A DNA stretch of 64,000 nucleotides from Chloroflexota bacterium (GCA_005881495.1 VBHI01000226.1:5573-69572); one strand, 5' to 3'; shown: positions 45,710 to 55,720, numbered from the stretch's first letter. Notes: generated from the letters alone by a model not told the origin. Translations and numbers: made by a program.

Positions 45710-45786
45710 ATCCTTAGTAACATACAAAATCATACATATTGCGAACAGGTAGAGAGAATAGCCCAAACCAGGCACCGAGGGACCCA

Positions 45787-48700
45787 TTGAAAGCAAAAAT
45801 AAACGATGTGCTCACTCGTGAATATTTGCAAAAGCTGGGCCGGCAAAACTACATAGCTACAACCATCTTTGTAGTGTTAGCTACCATCTCTATTTTCTGG
45901 TCTCTCTTTCACATCGGCGGCGATCAAGGCTTAATGCGTCTATCGAACATCATGTACCCCCTATCTTCAATGATTGGCGCTATCTGGGCCTTAATCACCG
46001 CCTACAGAGCGCGCCGCGGCCCTCTGCACCTGGAACGGCATTACCAGTTGGCCTGGCTCCTTGTCGGTTTAGGCTTGCTGGCGAATTGTTTTGGTGGTAT
46101 CTATTTTACGTATCTCCAGTTAAAAGGCGTCTCAGACACAGTACCCTCCCCTGGCGATATCGGGTTTACCCTTTTCTATCCGCTCACGTTTGTCGCGCTA
46201 CTCATTATGCCCTCAGCCATTCCCTTCCGTAAGCGGATAGCTCTCGATTCAGTAATTACGACACTCTGCATTCTGGGGGTAAGCTGGTTTTTTTTCATCA
46301 GTACAGTATTTATGGCCAATAAAAATGCCAATGAATCGCTCTATACGTTTTTCGTTACACTATCCTACCCTTTTTGGGATATGCTGCTTATACTTGCCGT
46401 AGTATTACTTGTTCAGCGGCGCACGGAACCTGTCCTCCGCACTTCTCTGCTCATCTTTACCATCGGTATCCTCTGCCAAATCTGGGCTGATATTGGATAT
46501 GCGTATACCCTGGCAATTGGCACGTATTACACAGGCATGATCTTTATCGACCCGTTCTGGTTTATAGGATTTTTTCTGTTTGGCCTCGCGGCCCTCTATC
46601 AATATTCTGCACTCGCGTACCGGGCATACAATGGACAGACACTCCCTGACCAGGTAGCTGTGCAGAGAGAAACAGAACTATTTCGTCAAGGTAAAAAATT
46701 ACAGCGCCGCAATGTATTACTGCAAAGTACGTTGATCTACGTTCCGCTCGCCGTTTTACTCATATTGACGATTTATAGCGCGGTTAGTGATAACTCACTC
46801 CATAGCGATCGAACATTCTTTATGGTAATCCTCACCGCTATTGTTGGTATCCTGGTCGCAGTTCGCTATTTAATCACCACTCTTGAGAATGAAGTTCTTC
46901 TGCGAGAGCGAGAGCAGAGCCGCCAGGAGGCTGAGCACCTGCGACTCCTGGGGACAGAGCTTTCCAATATTCTTGAACTCGACGAACTTCTTGAACACAT
47001 CGTCAAGATAGCTACTTCTGACCTTGGCTTTGATGCTTCTCTACTCATTCTCATCGACAAGGACGATCATCCACTCTATGCACAATCTCGTCTCATTATC
47101 CATGCCGCTACATCTTCCTCATCAGAGTCTATCACATGGCGACTCGAGGACACGGATCTTCCGCACAATATACTGCTTCTAGAGACCGAAAAAGATGTGA
47201 CCTGGATAGCACACAACATTGAGCTGCCGTCAGAGGTAGAGAAATGGCACCAGGAACAAAACATTTTCACAACGCTCTTTATGCCTTTGATCTACCAGGG
47301 GAAACATTTAGGTAGTTTAGGTTTTGCCAGCCGCACTGAAAAACATTTTAGCGAGCATGACAAAACGCTTGCGAAAGCGTACGCGGAACAGGTCGCTCCG
47401 AATATCGAACACACACGTCTCTACCAACTATCATGTGAACAAGAGGTTATTGCGAAGTCGATGGCAAATATTGCAGCACGTCTAAACGCGGCCGCCGTAG
47501 AGCCATTCGAAATTCAAGAGCTCATTTGCACCGAGGCTGCCACTGCTCTGCGTGCTGACTATGCGTTACTTTATGGCATAGCAAATGGTGGCACACTCAT
47601 ACCACTTGCTCTCTATGCAGACGATCATGAGCCTCCTACGACACTGAGCGACTGGCCACCAATCTATCAAAACGAATACGAAGCACAGGCTCTTACGGAG
47701 CTACAGCCGCTATTGATGCAATTCAATGTTCCCCGGTATAATAAAGCCCTGGCTATACCCGCCATTTCCTCGCGCTTAAAAATAACTGGCTCTTATCCAA
47801 CATATACTGCATCCAGGGAGATCATCAATGGCTTTCCCACCTCGTTCCTACGAGAAATGCTTGTACAGCGTTCTGTGCATTCAGCCATTTTTGCCCCGTT
47901 AATTTCCGGCGGAGATCCTCTTGGCTTGCTCATACTGGCTCGTTCTCTGCCACCAGGCACTCATGAAAAGCACGCGTTAACTAGCGTTGAATTGCTCCCG
48001 GCACAAGATTTCGCTGAACAAGCGGTTGTTGCGTTGACAAACGCGCAACTCTATCAGAGGCAGCGTGAGGCCAATCGCCGCCTGCAAGAGGTTGACCAGC
48101 TCAAAGATCAGTTTATGATGACCGCGTCCCATGAATTGCGTACGCCGTTGACTGCCGTCCAGGGATATATTGAGCTGATGGCACAGTACGGTGAAACGCT
48201 GCCGGCTGAGCAACGCAAGGAATTTCTGCAAAAAGCCCGCCGAAGTTGTGAGGAACTGGTCGTGCTCCTTGATAATGTCATGGATATCAGCCGTCTGGAG
48301 ATGGAGGCCGGTATTCACCCTGTCCATTTAGAGTCGGTATCCGTGCAAGCCATGATTACTAGTGTGCTCAATCTCATTGAGCCTCAGTTGACGCAGGAAC
48401 AACGCGAAGTTCACCTTGACATCCCGGCCCGACTGAACATAAGAGCAGACGAGGGGCAACTACGCCAGGTGCTCGTCAATATTAGCGTCAATGCCTTAAA
48501 ATATTCGCCACCACGTTCACCGATTGTCTTCACTGCACGTGCCATCTTTGATCACGGACGTTATGTCGTTATCAGCGTGAGGGATAGAGGCCTGGGCATT
48601 GCGCCGCAGCATCAAGCACGCATCTTTAAGCGTTTTGTGCGCCTGGAAAGAGACATTAATAGCCCCATACGTGGTTCCGGCCTGGGTCTCTATATCTCTC

Positions 48701-48801
48701 GCCGCCTGATCGAGGCAATGGAGGGGAAAATATGGATCGAGAGTAGCGGTGTTCCCGGAGAAGGCTCCACCTTTCACATTCAACTGCCAATGGCTGATTA
48801 G
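45787..48801 (+). CDS. large membrane sensor histidine kinase with GAF domains
   Basis: About 1004 aa. Roughly 9-10 membrane segments in the first 370 residues form a sensor unit; then a signalling helix (LLREREQSRQEAEHLRLL), a GAF domain (about 395-560), a second GAF-like region (about 565-760), HisKA with the phosphorylated His in MTASHELRTPLTAVQGYIEL (near 790), and HATPase_c with N box NALKYSPP, G1 RDRGLGIAP, F box IFKRFVRLER and G2 GSGLGLYISRR. TTG at 45787 after CGAGGGA is the preferred start; a TTG at 45739 is also open. No response regulator is adjacent; the receiver-only proteins in this window are possible partners. Confidence 0.88.
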   Translation: MKAKINDVLTREYLQKLGRQNYIATTIFVVLATISIFWSLFHIGGDQGLMRLSNIMYPLSSMIGAIWALITAYRARRGPLHLERHYQLAWLLVGLGLLANCFGGIYFTYLQLKGVSDTVPSPGDIGFTLFYPLTFVALLIMPSAIPFRKRIALDSVITTLCILGVSWFFFISTVFMANKNANESLYTFFVTLSYPFWDMLLILAVVLLVQRRTEPVLRTSLLIFTIGILCQIWADIGYAYTLAIGTYYTGMIFIDPFWFIGFFLFGLAALYQYSALAYRAYNGQTLPDQVAVQRETELFRQGKKLQRRNVLLQSTLIYVPLAVLLILTIYSAVSDNSLHSDRTFFMVILTAIVGILVAVRYLITTLENEVLLREREQSRQEAEHLRLLGTELSNILELDELLEHIVKIATSDLGFDASLLILIDKDDHPLYAQSRLIIHAATSSSSESITWRLEDTDLPHNILLLETEKDVTWIAHNIELPSEVEKWHQEQNIFTTLFMPLIYQGKHLGSLGFASRTEKHFSEHDKTLAKAYAEQVAPNIEHTRLYQLSCEQEVIAKSMANIAARLNAAAVEPFEIQELICTEAATALRADYALLYGIANGGTLIPLALYADDHEPPTTLSDWPPIYQNEYEAQALTELQPLLMQFNVPRYNKALAIPAISSRLKITGSYPTYTASREIINGFPTSFLREMLVQRSVHSAIFAPLISGGDPLGLLILARSLPPGTHEKHALTSVELLPAQDFAEQAVVALTNAQLYQRQREANRRLQEVDQLKDQFMMTASHELRTPLTAVQGYIELMAQYGETLPAEQRKEFLQKARRSCEELVVLLDNVMDISRLEMEAGIHPVHLESVSVQAMITSVLNLIEPQLTQEQREVHLDIPARLNIRADEGQLRQVLVNISVNALKYSPPRSPIVFTARAIFDHGRYVVISVRDRGLGIAPQHQARIFKRFVRLERDINSPIRGSGLGLYISRRLIEAMEGKIWIESSGVPGEGSTFHIQLPMAD

Positions 48802-48804
48802 TAT

Positions 48805-48978
48805 TTACTTTTTCTCTTTTTCCGCGGCTGCCGCAGTCGCCTCAGCCTGTTTTTTCACGAGTAAGGGAGCATGTTGCTCACAAAAAAGAAATTTTCGCCC
48901 GCCCGGCAGCAGCTGCGCATAGGCAGCCGGCTCCCCGCAGGTATCACAACGCCCAACATGAGTCTTGACGGCTTTCAT
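48805..48978 (-). CDS. 57-aa zinc-ribbon-like small protein
   Basis: Small gene: ATG at 48978 follows AGAGGAA at good spacing and reads MKAVKTHVGRCDTCGEPAAY, then a linker, then KFLFCEQHAPLLVKK and an Ala/Glu/Lys tail, stopping at 48805. The C-x2-C and C-x2-H pairs form a probable zinc site of the kind that binds RNA, DNA or protein. It starts 4 bp from the stop of the convergent sensor kinase. Function is unknown. Confidence 0.75.
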   Translation of the reverse strand: MKAVKTHVGRCDTCGEPAAYAQLLPGGRKFLFCEQHAPLLVKKQAEATAAAAEKEKK

Positions 48979-49186
48979 GAAACATATTCCTCTTGAATGT
49001 TTATGGTATTGAACAGGACATGCAGAAGTGTAGTCGGTCCAATCAAATGTATGTTCTTCTACAATTTATCATATCACAAAGTGACCTCCATCATTGACTA
49101 CACTTGCCTTCAAGTCTTACATAAGACAAGGAAAGAATCTTCTCTATTTACCGACAAGTTTGTGTAAACAACGTTCTCCATCCCGC

Positions 49187-52100
49187 TTAGAAGAGGACTT
49201 CAGGCTGAACAATCTCAACCTGCCCAGGCTCACGAATATCGATCTCGAGATGCCCATCCCTGGCCTTCACATGGACTTCTCCATGCTCGGGTATATTGGC
49301 GAGGAGGATGCGCAGGCTGAGTGGCACGGTCAGCAAGCGTTCAATGGCACGACGCAGGGGCCGCGCTCCCTGCGTTTGGCTGAAGCCTTCTTTACAGAGC
49401 AGGTCGATAGCACTGTCATCCGCGTGTAAAGTCAATCCTTGCTCAAGCAGGCGAGCGCCTAGCTCATTCATCTGCAGGCGCGTGATGGCGCGCGCCTGTT
49501 CCTGTCCCAATGGATGGAAGATTACCACTTCATCGATACGATTAAGGAATTCAGGGCGGAAGGTCTGGCGCAAGCGCTCTAGTAAGCGGTCGCGCTGCAT
49601 CTCCTCCGCTGTTCCTTTCATCGTGGCGCGGAAGCCACTGGGCATTGATCGCCCCAGCATATCGGTACCTACGTTAGAAGTCATTATCCATATGGCATGC
49701 TGAGCATCGACGGTATGGCCCTGGGCGTCTGTCAAGCGACCGGCGTCAAACACTTGTAAGAAGAGATCAAAGACTTCCGGGTGGGCCTTCTCTAGTTCAT
49801 CCAGCAAGACGACACAATGAGGACGGCGGCGCAGCTTGCCGGTCAATTGACCTTCCTGGTCGTGCCCGATATAGCCAGGAGGAGCGCCAACCATGCGCGA
49901 GACCGCGTGCTTCTCCATGTATTCTGACATATCGATGCGAATCAGGTATTCGTCGGAACCAAAGACTTCTGCCGCCAGGGCGCGCGCCAGTTCGGTCTTA
50001 CCGACCCCTGTCGGTCCCAAGAAGAGGAAGATACCGGCAGGGCGGTTACGCGGCTTCAAACCGGCGCGGGCCACTTGAATGGCCTGCGTAACACGGCTGA
50101 TGGCCTCATCCTGGCCGATAACCCTTGCTTTGAGGCGAGATTCCAGGTTCAACAGGCGATCCCGTTCCTCGCGTCCTGGTGCCCGCACGGGTATACCTGT
50201 GCGGTGTGAGATTACTTCGGCGATCATTGAAGCAGTGATCACAGGCAACTCATCCAGATCTTCGAGATCATCTTCTTGATCCGCTCCCTCTGCCGCTGCA
50301 TCTTCCATTGAGAAGACACGCGCCTGCGAACAGGCTTCATCCAGAACACTGCACGCTTTGTCGGGTAGACGCAAATTGGGCAGGTACTGCACAGAAAGAT
50401 GCACCGCGGCGTGGAGAGCCTCTTTGGTAATACTGACGTTGTGGTGCTGCTCATAGAGATCCCGCATACCTGTCAGAATAGTGAGGGCCTCCTCGGGGGT
50501 TGGTTCCTCGATGATTACCGGGCGCAGGCGGCGCTCCATTGCGGCATCTTTTTCAATCAGGCGGTACTCTTGCGCGGTGGTGGCGCCAATACAGCGCAAT
50601 CGACCACCGGCCAGGGCAGGCTTTAGAATACCCGCCGCGTCAATACTGCCATCAGCGGCACGCCCTGTTCCTATGAGCAGGTGCATTTCATCAATGAAGA
50701 GAATGATATTGCCGGCGCTCTCTGCCTCCTCAAGAACTTTTAAGAGCCGCTCCTCAAATTCGCCGCGGTATTTGGTGCCAGCAACCAGCGAACTGGCAGA
50801 GAGTTCGATCAGGCGCTTGCCACGCAATTCGGCAGGGACCTTCCCATCGACGATACGCTGGGCGAGGCCGCCCACAATGGTTGTCTTCCCAACTCCTGAA
50901 TCGCCAATCAAGACGGGATTATTGCGATCCTTGAGCATCAGCGTCTGCATGAGGAGACGCAGTTCTTTCGCGCGCCCAATCAGGGGCGTCAACTGTTTAA
51001 GACTGGCCTGCCTGGTCAGGTCGCGCCCCAGGCGTTCCAGAACCGAATTGCTTCCTTTAGCCACAACATCGGGGCTTACCCCTACTGGAAGCTCAACGGA
51101 TGCGTCCGCCGGATTCGCGCTGATATATGGCAGCAGTTCGAGCAATGCTCGCGCATTGCTGGCCAGGATAAGCTCTATCAATTGCGCTGGATTAATGCCC
51201 AGTTTAGTGAGTAATTCATGTGTGACGCCATCCCCTTCACTCAATACTGCCTGCGCGATTGCTCGCTCGTCTATTGTAGGTGAGTCAGAGAGTATGGCAT
51301 TGCGCTCAGCCGTCTGCAGGATCTCCTTACAACGGCGAGTTGGGAGAATTGGCGTATCACTGGTGGCTTTCCCATTGCCCAGCGCCAGGCGAATAACATC
51401 GCGCACCTGTTTGGGAGAGAAGCCCAGGGTATGCAGCGCATCCTGTGTACACCCGCCATCTAGCTTTGTGAGAGCGATAAAAAGATGGGGAGTCCCCAGG
51501 TAGTCCTTGTGCATACGCCGCGCTTCCATCAAAGCAAGGCCCAGCACTTCCTGCAAAAAACGGCGTTCAAGCGTGTTCGAGGAAGACATCATAGGAGGGA
51601 TCAGGTGGTTATCATCAAATGCCTCAAAGCGCGGTTCGTTGCTACGCTCTTTGCTTGAAGCAGAAGCAGTCACTAAGCGTTGCGTGGGGTCGCCAAAGAG
51701 CACAAAAGACATCCAGGATGTGTCCTCCGGGTGATGCTGCGCCATACTTGATCGCGCCCGGCGCACTGCTTCACCAAGTGCCACTCCATCCGCCACATCC
51801 TGGTAGCAGAGCACCGTAAATTCGCGCGTGCGCTGAGTGCTGACAGGCCAGCGCATAGCCAGCACAGCGCCTGCCCCCGACACTAACAGGTTACGCGCCA
51901 GTTTCTCCATGGATTCTTCCCGTTCCTGCTGGCTTGGGACCGAACTACCATTGCGACTCTGCCGCTCATTTTCATGATAGCTCAGAAAAACCAGGGGACG
52001 CCTTGGTAACGGCTGCAATAATTGTTCGAGGACAGCGCTATCTAAACGGGAACTACCTCCAAGAACCAGGACAGGTTCCTCTCCCCTGGTAATGGGCAAC

Positions 52101-52846
52101 GGCCCGGCATAATGAAGCACATGCGGTGAATCTGCGCTGATACGCATCTTCATCTCCAGCTGATTCGCCTGCTGGCGATAGAGAATGATACGCGACACCG
52201 ATTCGGGCAGGGTTGTGCAGAGCGTGGCAACCTCTTCTTCGGCCACAGGACGGTCACCGCCAGGGTTTACAAGAAACAATACCGTCAGACCCTGTGCTTC
52301 ACGACGCCCTATTTTTCGCGTAGTCCGCTCCGATACAGGGAGACGAGGTGCCCCATCAAGACCACCAGCCACCTGCCGACCTATACTGAGGTGCTGGCAA
52401 AGAAAACGCCCGGGTTTCGTTTTGCTATCTAACAATAACTCCCAGGGAATGTCAGGTGTGTTGGTATTGATAATAAGTGGCGTGTCAAGGTGACGGAGCG
52501 CCTCTTGTATCCGGGTGGGCAGCAGATGATCAAATAGGAAGCGTCCCAGGTTGAGCAAAGAATCATTGTTGGCGCTCGTCTTCATTGTCTGGCGTTTTAC
52601 ATCTGCCAGGGCCATAGTTTGCTCAATTGCCTGCATTTGTTGGGCAGTCGCCTGGGCCATAGCTTGCTCAATTGCCTGCATTTGTTGGGCAGCCGCTTGT
52701 AAAGCGCGTCGCAGGCGCTGGCGTATCTCGGGTGTGAGATCAATACTGTATTCCTGATCTCCTTGAGATGAACCCTCAGGCAGTTCGAGTCGAAAACGGT
52801 AGACAGTCTCTGTCCGTAGTATTGTAAGCAGAGCCGATTGTTCCAT
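49187..52846 (-). CDS. CHAT (pseudo-caspase)-ClpN-AAA+ unfoldase fusion
   Basis: 1219-aa protein. Residues 1-95 are a helical lead with a 15-residue tandem repeat; 100-395 form a CHAT domain (IPWELLLD; SGAGAVLAMRWPV; FVLFGDP). The positions of the catalytic His (HYAGPL, GH become GP at 248-249) and Cys (FLSYHE, 288-292, where relatives have LSAC) are both lost. Residues 425-570 are a Clp_N double repeat, 620-880 AAA-1 (GDSGVGKTT; LFIDEMH), then a short acidic linker in place of the ClpC M-domain, 900-1130 AAA-2 (GPTGVGKTE; VVLLDELEKAH), and a C-terminal D2-small domain. A SGF tripeptide in the ClpP-loop position is noted. It lies 120 bp after a DUF4012 gene. The ATPase looks active; the protease-like part does not. 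Confidence 0.9.
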   Translation of the reverse strand: MEQSALLTILRTETVYRFRLELPEGSSQGDQEYSIDLTPEIRQRLRRALQAAAQQMQAIEQAMAQATAQQMQAIEQTMALADVKRQTMKTSANNDSLLNLGRFLFDHLLPTRIQEALRHLDTPLIINTNTPDIPWELLLDSKTKPGRFLCQHLSIGRQVAGGLDGAPRLPVSERTTRKIGRREAQGLTVLFLVNPGGDRPVAEEEVATLCTTLPESVSRIILYRQQANQLEMKMRISADSPHVLHYAGPLPITRGEEPVLVLGGSSRLDSAVLEQLLQPLPRRPLVFLSYHENERQSRNGSSVPSQQEREESMEKLARNLLVSGAGAVLAMRWPVSTQRTREFTVLCYQDVADGVALGEAVRRARSSMAQHHPEDTSWMSFVLFGDPTQRLVTASASSKERSNEPRFEAFDDNHLIPPMMSSSNTLERRFLQEVLGLALMEARRMHKDYLGTPHLFIALTKLDGGCTQDALHTLGFSPKQVRDVIRLALGNGKATSDTPILPTRRCKEILQTAERNAILSDSPTIDERAIAQAVLSEGDGVTHELLTKLGINPAQLIELILASNARALLELLPYISANPADASVELPVGVSPDVVAKGSNSVLERLGRDLTRQASLKQLTPLIGRAKELRLLMQTLMLKDRNNPVLIGDSGVGKTTIVGGLAQRIVDGKVPAELRGKRLIELSASSLVAGTKYRGEFEERLLKVLEEAESAGNIILFIDEMHLLIGTGRAADGSIDAAGILKPALAGGRLRCIGATTAQEYRLIEKDAAMERRLRPVIIEEPTPEEALTILTGMRDLYEQHHNVSITKEALHAAVHLSVQYLPNLRLPDKACSVLDEACSQARVFSMEDAAAEGADQEDDLEDLDELPVITASMIAEVISHRTGIPVRAPGREERDRLLNLESRLKARVIGQDEAISRVTQAIQVARAGLKPRNRPAGIFLFLGPTGVGKTELARALAAEVFGSDEYLIRIDMSEYMEKHAVSRMVGAPPGYIGHDQEGQLTGKLRRRPHCVVLLDELEKAHPEVFDLFLQVFDAGRLTDAQGHTVDAQHAIWIMTSNVGTDMLGRSMPSGFRATMKGTAEEMQRDRLLERLRQTFRPEFLNRIDEVVIFHPLGQEQARAITRLQMNELGARLLEQGLTLHADDSAIDLLCKEGFSQTQGARPLRRAIERLLTVPLSLRILLANIPEHGEVHVKARDGHLEIDIREPGQVEIVQPEVLF
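52598..52687 (-). repeat. 45-bp tandem duplication inside the CHAT-Clp gene
   Basis: Residues 54-68 and 69-83 repeat QQMQAIEQxMAxA; the DNA copies are nearly identical. It lies in a helical, likely coiled-coil, N-terminal segment. Confidence 0.85.
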
Positions 52847-52966
52847 ATTACTTATTATTCCACACTGTACCCGGAATACGCCAAATTCGCGTCCATGACG
52901 AAAAGCACACCGCGATGTTTGCAAAAGCAGTATACGAGAGGGATATGTCAGTGTCAATACTTACGC

Positions 52967-55264
52967 TTATACTCCCGGTTGTGGGTAACATCCTGCTCTC
53001 ACATTTTCTCCTACCGGGAAGTTTCTCAAAACAAAGTTTGTATCTTCTCCGAGGATACCATTAAAGTATTGCCCCGCGGTTTTGAGCACGCCACAATTGC
53101 CAGGAGACGGCAGAATGGTGAGATCTAATTCGGGAAAGGTACCCGTCTGGCGCTGCACCAGCAGAGTATAAGGAGTGGTATGCCCTGCTGGCGGAACATA
53201 CCACGAGAGAGTGACAGTCATCGTGCAGTTTTTGGGCACGATCACCCAACCTCCAAACATCGCTCGCCCGGGTTCATCGCTTTGAAAACTAGTCGGCGGT
53301 CCCACGGTATCCAGTGGATGCCAGCGCCCACCATTCTCGTCGCTGAGCGAAGGGGCGGCCGCCCCTGGCTGGGATTGACCGGTCGGGCACAGCAGTTCAT
53401 GGTTTGGATATACATCTGTAGACGCGCAGGCAGAATAGAACGCGCCACAGAGTGGTATCCCGGTGTCAAAGCCATCTCCCCACAAATATTTACTCGTTGG
53501 AGGGACATACACACGCACATAGTCATGATACGTATCATAGCCATATACTGGCCCAACCTGGTTGTACACCAGGCGCAATTGCATGAGATGTGTAGCGCCT
53601 CCATCAGCATTCAGGGTCACCGTGTCATGCATAATGGTTCTTACATACTGAGAGGCTTTGCTGGCGCTGATATTCGCCTGGACAACGTATAACCCATCGT
53701 GTGTCGTGGAGCGATCAATCTGCGCAGAATCACCAAATTGTACCAGCGCTGCCTCTACTTGCGGATTTGTCACATAAATTTGCAAATCCTTTGTCTTCAC
53801 ATCATAGAGCACCTGCTGAGCAATGGCAAGAATCTCGTCTGGGGGAGCCTGACGTAGACGATCTACCAACAAGTGCGCCAATAGGGCGGTAAAACGTTTA
53901 CGGCTGGACGTCGCTTTATCGCCAGGTTGATAAAGCTGTTTGAGTATGCCAACGTTATCCAGCTGGTAGTAATGCAAGCGTTCTTCAAGGTTCTGAGCCG
54001 TAATCGCGTCATTATAACCGGGCACCTCAACAGGCCCAATGACCTGTAAGATATGCTCGATCAAGAAAGGAGTGAACATGATCACTCCGTCGACCTGGTG
54101 ACCAACCTCGCTTTTGTATTTAGTGATAGCGATCTGGGCGGAAGTCGGAAAATCAGCAGACAGATTTGAGTCACGCAACCCCCAATTAGCAAAAGGCCAC
54201 CAGCTGCGATACTGCGGAAGCGCTCTGACCCCAAGGGTGGGACTATTTTCGACGTACTCTACCAGCGAGATGTCCCTGAGTGAGAATGGAGCAACTCGTC
54301 CGCCGTTAATAGAAAGTTCGCCGTATTGCCCGGTAAATCCTCCTGTTGGACGCAGCTCAGCCCGGTCCATGGTCTGGACAAGAAATGTACGCGGTTCGTT
54401 CACACCAAGCATCCATCCAGCGGCGTCCAGCAGATTACGGACCTGTACCAGGTCCGTTTGCGCCTGTGGAAGCAACTGGAGCAACTGCACCAATTGGGCG
54501 CGCTGATGAGCGCTTATATTGGCTGGCAGGGCCTCCAGCGAAAACTTATGGCTCTGTGTCTGGATATCACGCAACATCGGCAGGATATTGTTGATGGTGG
54601 TGCGCACAAGCTCAAGCATAGCCGGGGTAACTAGCGGCTTGTTCGTTGCATTGAGTAGCGGTTCGCGGAATGATGGCGCGAGTATCGTCGCTGCGTGAAT
54701 AAGCTCTTGCCCGATATTTGTAACTTCAATCCCAATCTGGCTAAGGGCGCGAGTCGTGGTAACCTGGCTGCTATACTGGGGAAAATAGTGTACGACCGTG
54801 CCGATAACAGCAGCATGATCGAGAGTGTACTGGACCTGCTGAAAATCCTTGTGAGCAGTACTAAACTCTTTCTGCGCAAGATGCAATTTGCCCAGATCAA
54901 GAAAGCCAGTTGGATGGATTTTGAGGCCAGTAAAAACTGTTTTCACGTTGAACAGGTGCTGAATACCATCATAGGCTTCGCTGCGCAGGGTCGTATAGGT
55001 AGTATAAGCGCCTATACCAAAGTTTATAGCCAGGGCGGCGGAAATGATCGTACCGCTTAAAGCCAGCAACAACAGAGGGATAACTATCCTGAGGGTCTTC
55101 TTTTTGCGCCGAGGGTGAGGAGCTGGTAGAACAGGAGGCGCTGATACGGTTGATGGTATTATAACCGATATATTTATATCAGCTATTTGACTATCCTCAA
55201 GGTTTTCTTCAGCAGGTGTTCTACCAGTCTCTAAAGGGCCGCTGTTCGGTAACGTGTCGGACAT
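52967..55264 (-). CDS. DUF4012 membrane-anchored extracytoplasmic protein
   Basis: 765-aa protein. A Pro-rich cytoplasmic start (about 55 residues, ending PRRKKK), one membrane helix (about 58-82) and a large outer domain. DUF4012 signatures: GWMLGVNEPRTFLVQTMDRA, then ELRPTGGFTGQYGELSI, and FTPFLIEHILQVIGPVEVPG. The family resembles LytR-CpsA-Psr-associated cell-surface proteins of Gram-positive-type bacteria and may handle envelope polymers, but no activity is proven. The ATG at 55264 is used. It is the first gene of a two-gene unit with the CHAT-Clp fusion, which hints that the Clp protein responds to envelope state. Confidence 0.85.
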   Translation of the reverse strand: MSDTLPNSGPLETGRTPAEENLEDSQIADINISVIIPSTVSAPPVLPAPHPRRKKKTLRIVIPLLLLALSGTIISAALAINFGIGAYTTYTTLRSEAYDGIQHLFNVKTVFTGLKIHPTGFLDLGKLHLAQKEFSTAHKDFQQVQYTLDHAAVIGTVVHYFPQYSSQVTTTRALSQIGIEVTNIGQELIHAATILAPSFREPLLNATNKPLVTPAMLELVRTTINNILPMLRDIQTQSHKFSLEALPANISAHQRAQLVQLLQLLPQAQTDLVQVRNLLDAAGWMLGVNEPRTFLVQTMDRAELRPTGGFTGQYGELSINGGRVAPFSLRDISLVEYVENSPTLGVRALPQYRSWWPFANWGLRDSNLSADFPTSAQIAITKYKSEVGHQVDGVIMFTPFLIEHILQVIGPVEVPGYNDAITAQNLEERLHYYQLDNVGILKQLYQPGDKATSSRKRFTALLAHLLVDRLRQAPPDEILAIAQQVLYDVKTKDLQIYVTNPQVEAALVQFGDSAQIDRSTTHDGLYVVQANISASKASQYVRTIMHDTVTLNADGGATHLMQLRLVYNQVGPVYGYDTYHDYVRVYVPPTSKYLWGDGFDTGIPLCGAFYSACASTDVYPNHELLCPTGQSQPGAAAPSLSDENGGRWHPLDTVGPPTSFQSDEPGRAMFGGWVIVPKNCTMTVTLSWYVPPAGHTTPYTLLVQRQTGTFPELDLTILPSPGNCGVLKTAGQYFNGILGEDTNFVLRNFPVGENVRAGCYPQPGV

Positions 55265-55316
55265 ATTCCGCCCCCAGCCGGTACAAATAAAAATAGAGCA
55301 AGGGAAAGCCGCGACA

Positions 55317-55338
55317 GGTCGACCGCAAGGGTCGACCC
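55317..55338. repeat. REP-like palindrome GGTCGACC-GCAAG-GGTCGACC
   Basis: Two GGTCGACC arms around GCAAG. A related form AGGTTGACCGCAAGGGTCAACC is found at about 62904-62925. Confidence 0.75.
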
Positions 55339-55348
55339 GTCACCGGGC

Positions 55349-55481
55349 GAGCACAAGGCATCGCCCCTACTATGCGACGGCTTCGCAAGCGAGTTGAATC
55401 GGCCCCGTCACAAGGCGAGCATATGCCCCCAGACAGGGGGAGCACAAGGCATCGCCCCAACTATGTGACGGCTTCGCAAGC
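55349..55481. repeat. 42-bp direct repeat, two copies
   Basis: GAGCACAAGGCATCGCCCC... at 55349-55390 and 55440-55481 with two mismatches in 42 bp. Non-coding. Confidence 0.85.
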
Positions 55482-55720
55482 CGGGGTGTGCATGGTGGCA
55501 AAGGAACGTTTCTTTCCCTTCACCCGGACATTTCACTTTATGTGTCATTCGCCAACAAAGTCTTAATTATTAGTACGTTTTAGTGGAACGTAGCGTTACA
55601 ATTATGTCTTCCCCACAGGTAATTGTAGCAAACCGCAGCAAGTATTTTCTAGCTACACTGGCTTCAAATGCAGCGTCTGTGAATTATCGTGAAAATGCCA
55701 TTATTGCGACTCATGCGATG

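Noticed and set aside
50481..51503. 340-codon open frame on the + strand
   Set aside because: Antisense shadow of the CHAT-Clp gene: low-complexity Arg/Ser composition, no ribosome-binding site, and the opposite strand encodes clear Clp motifs.
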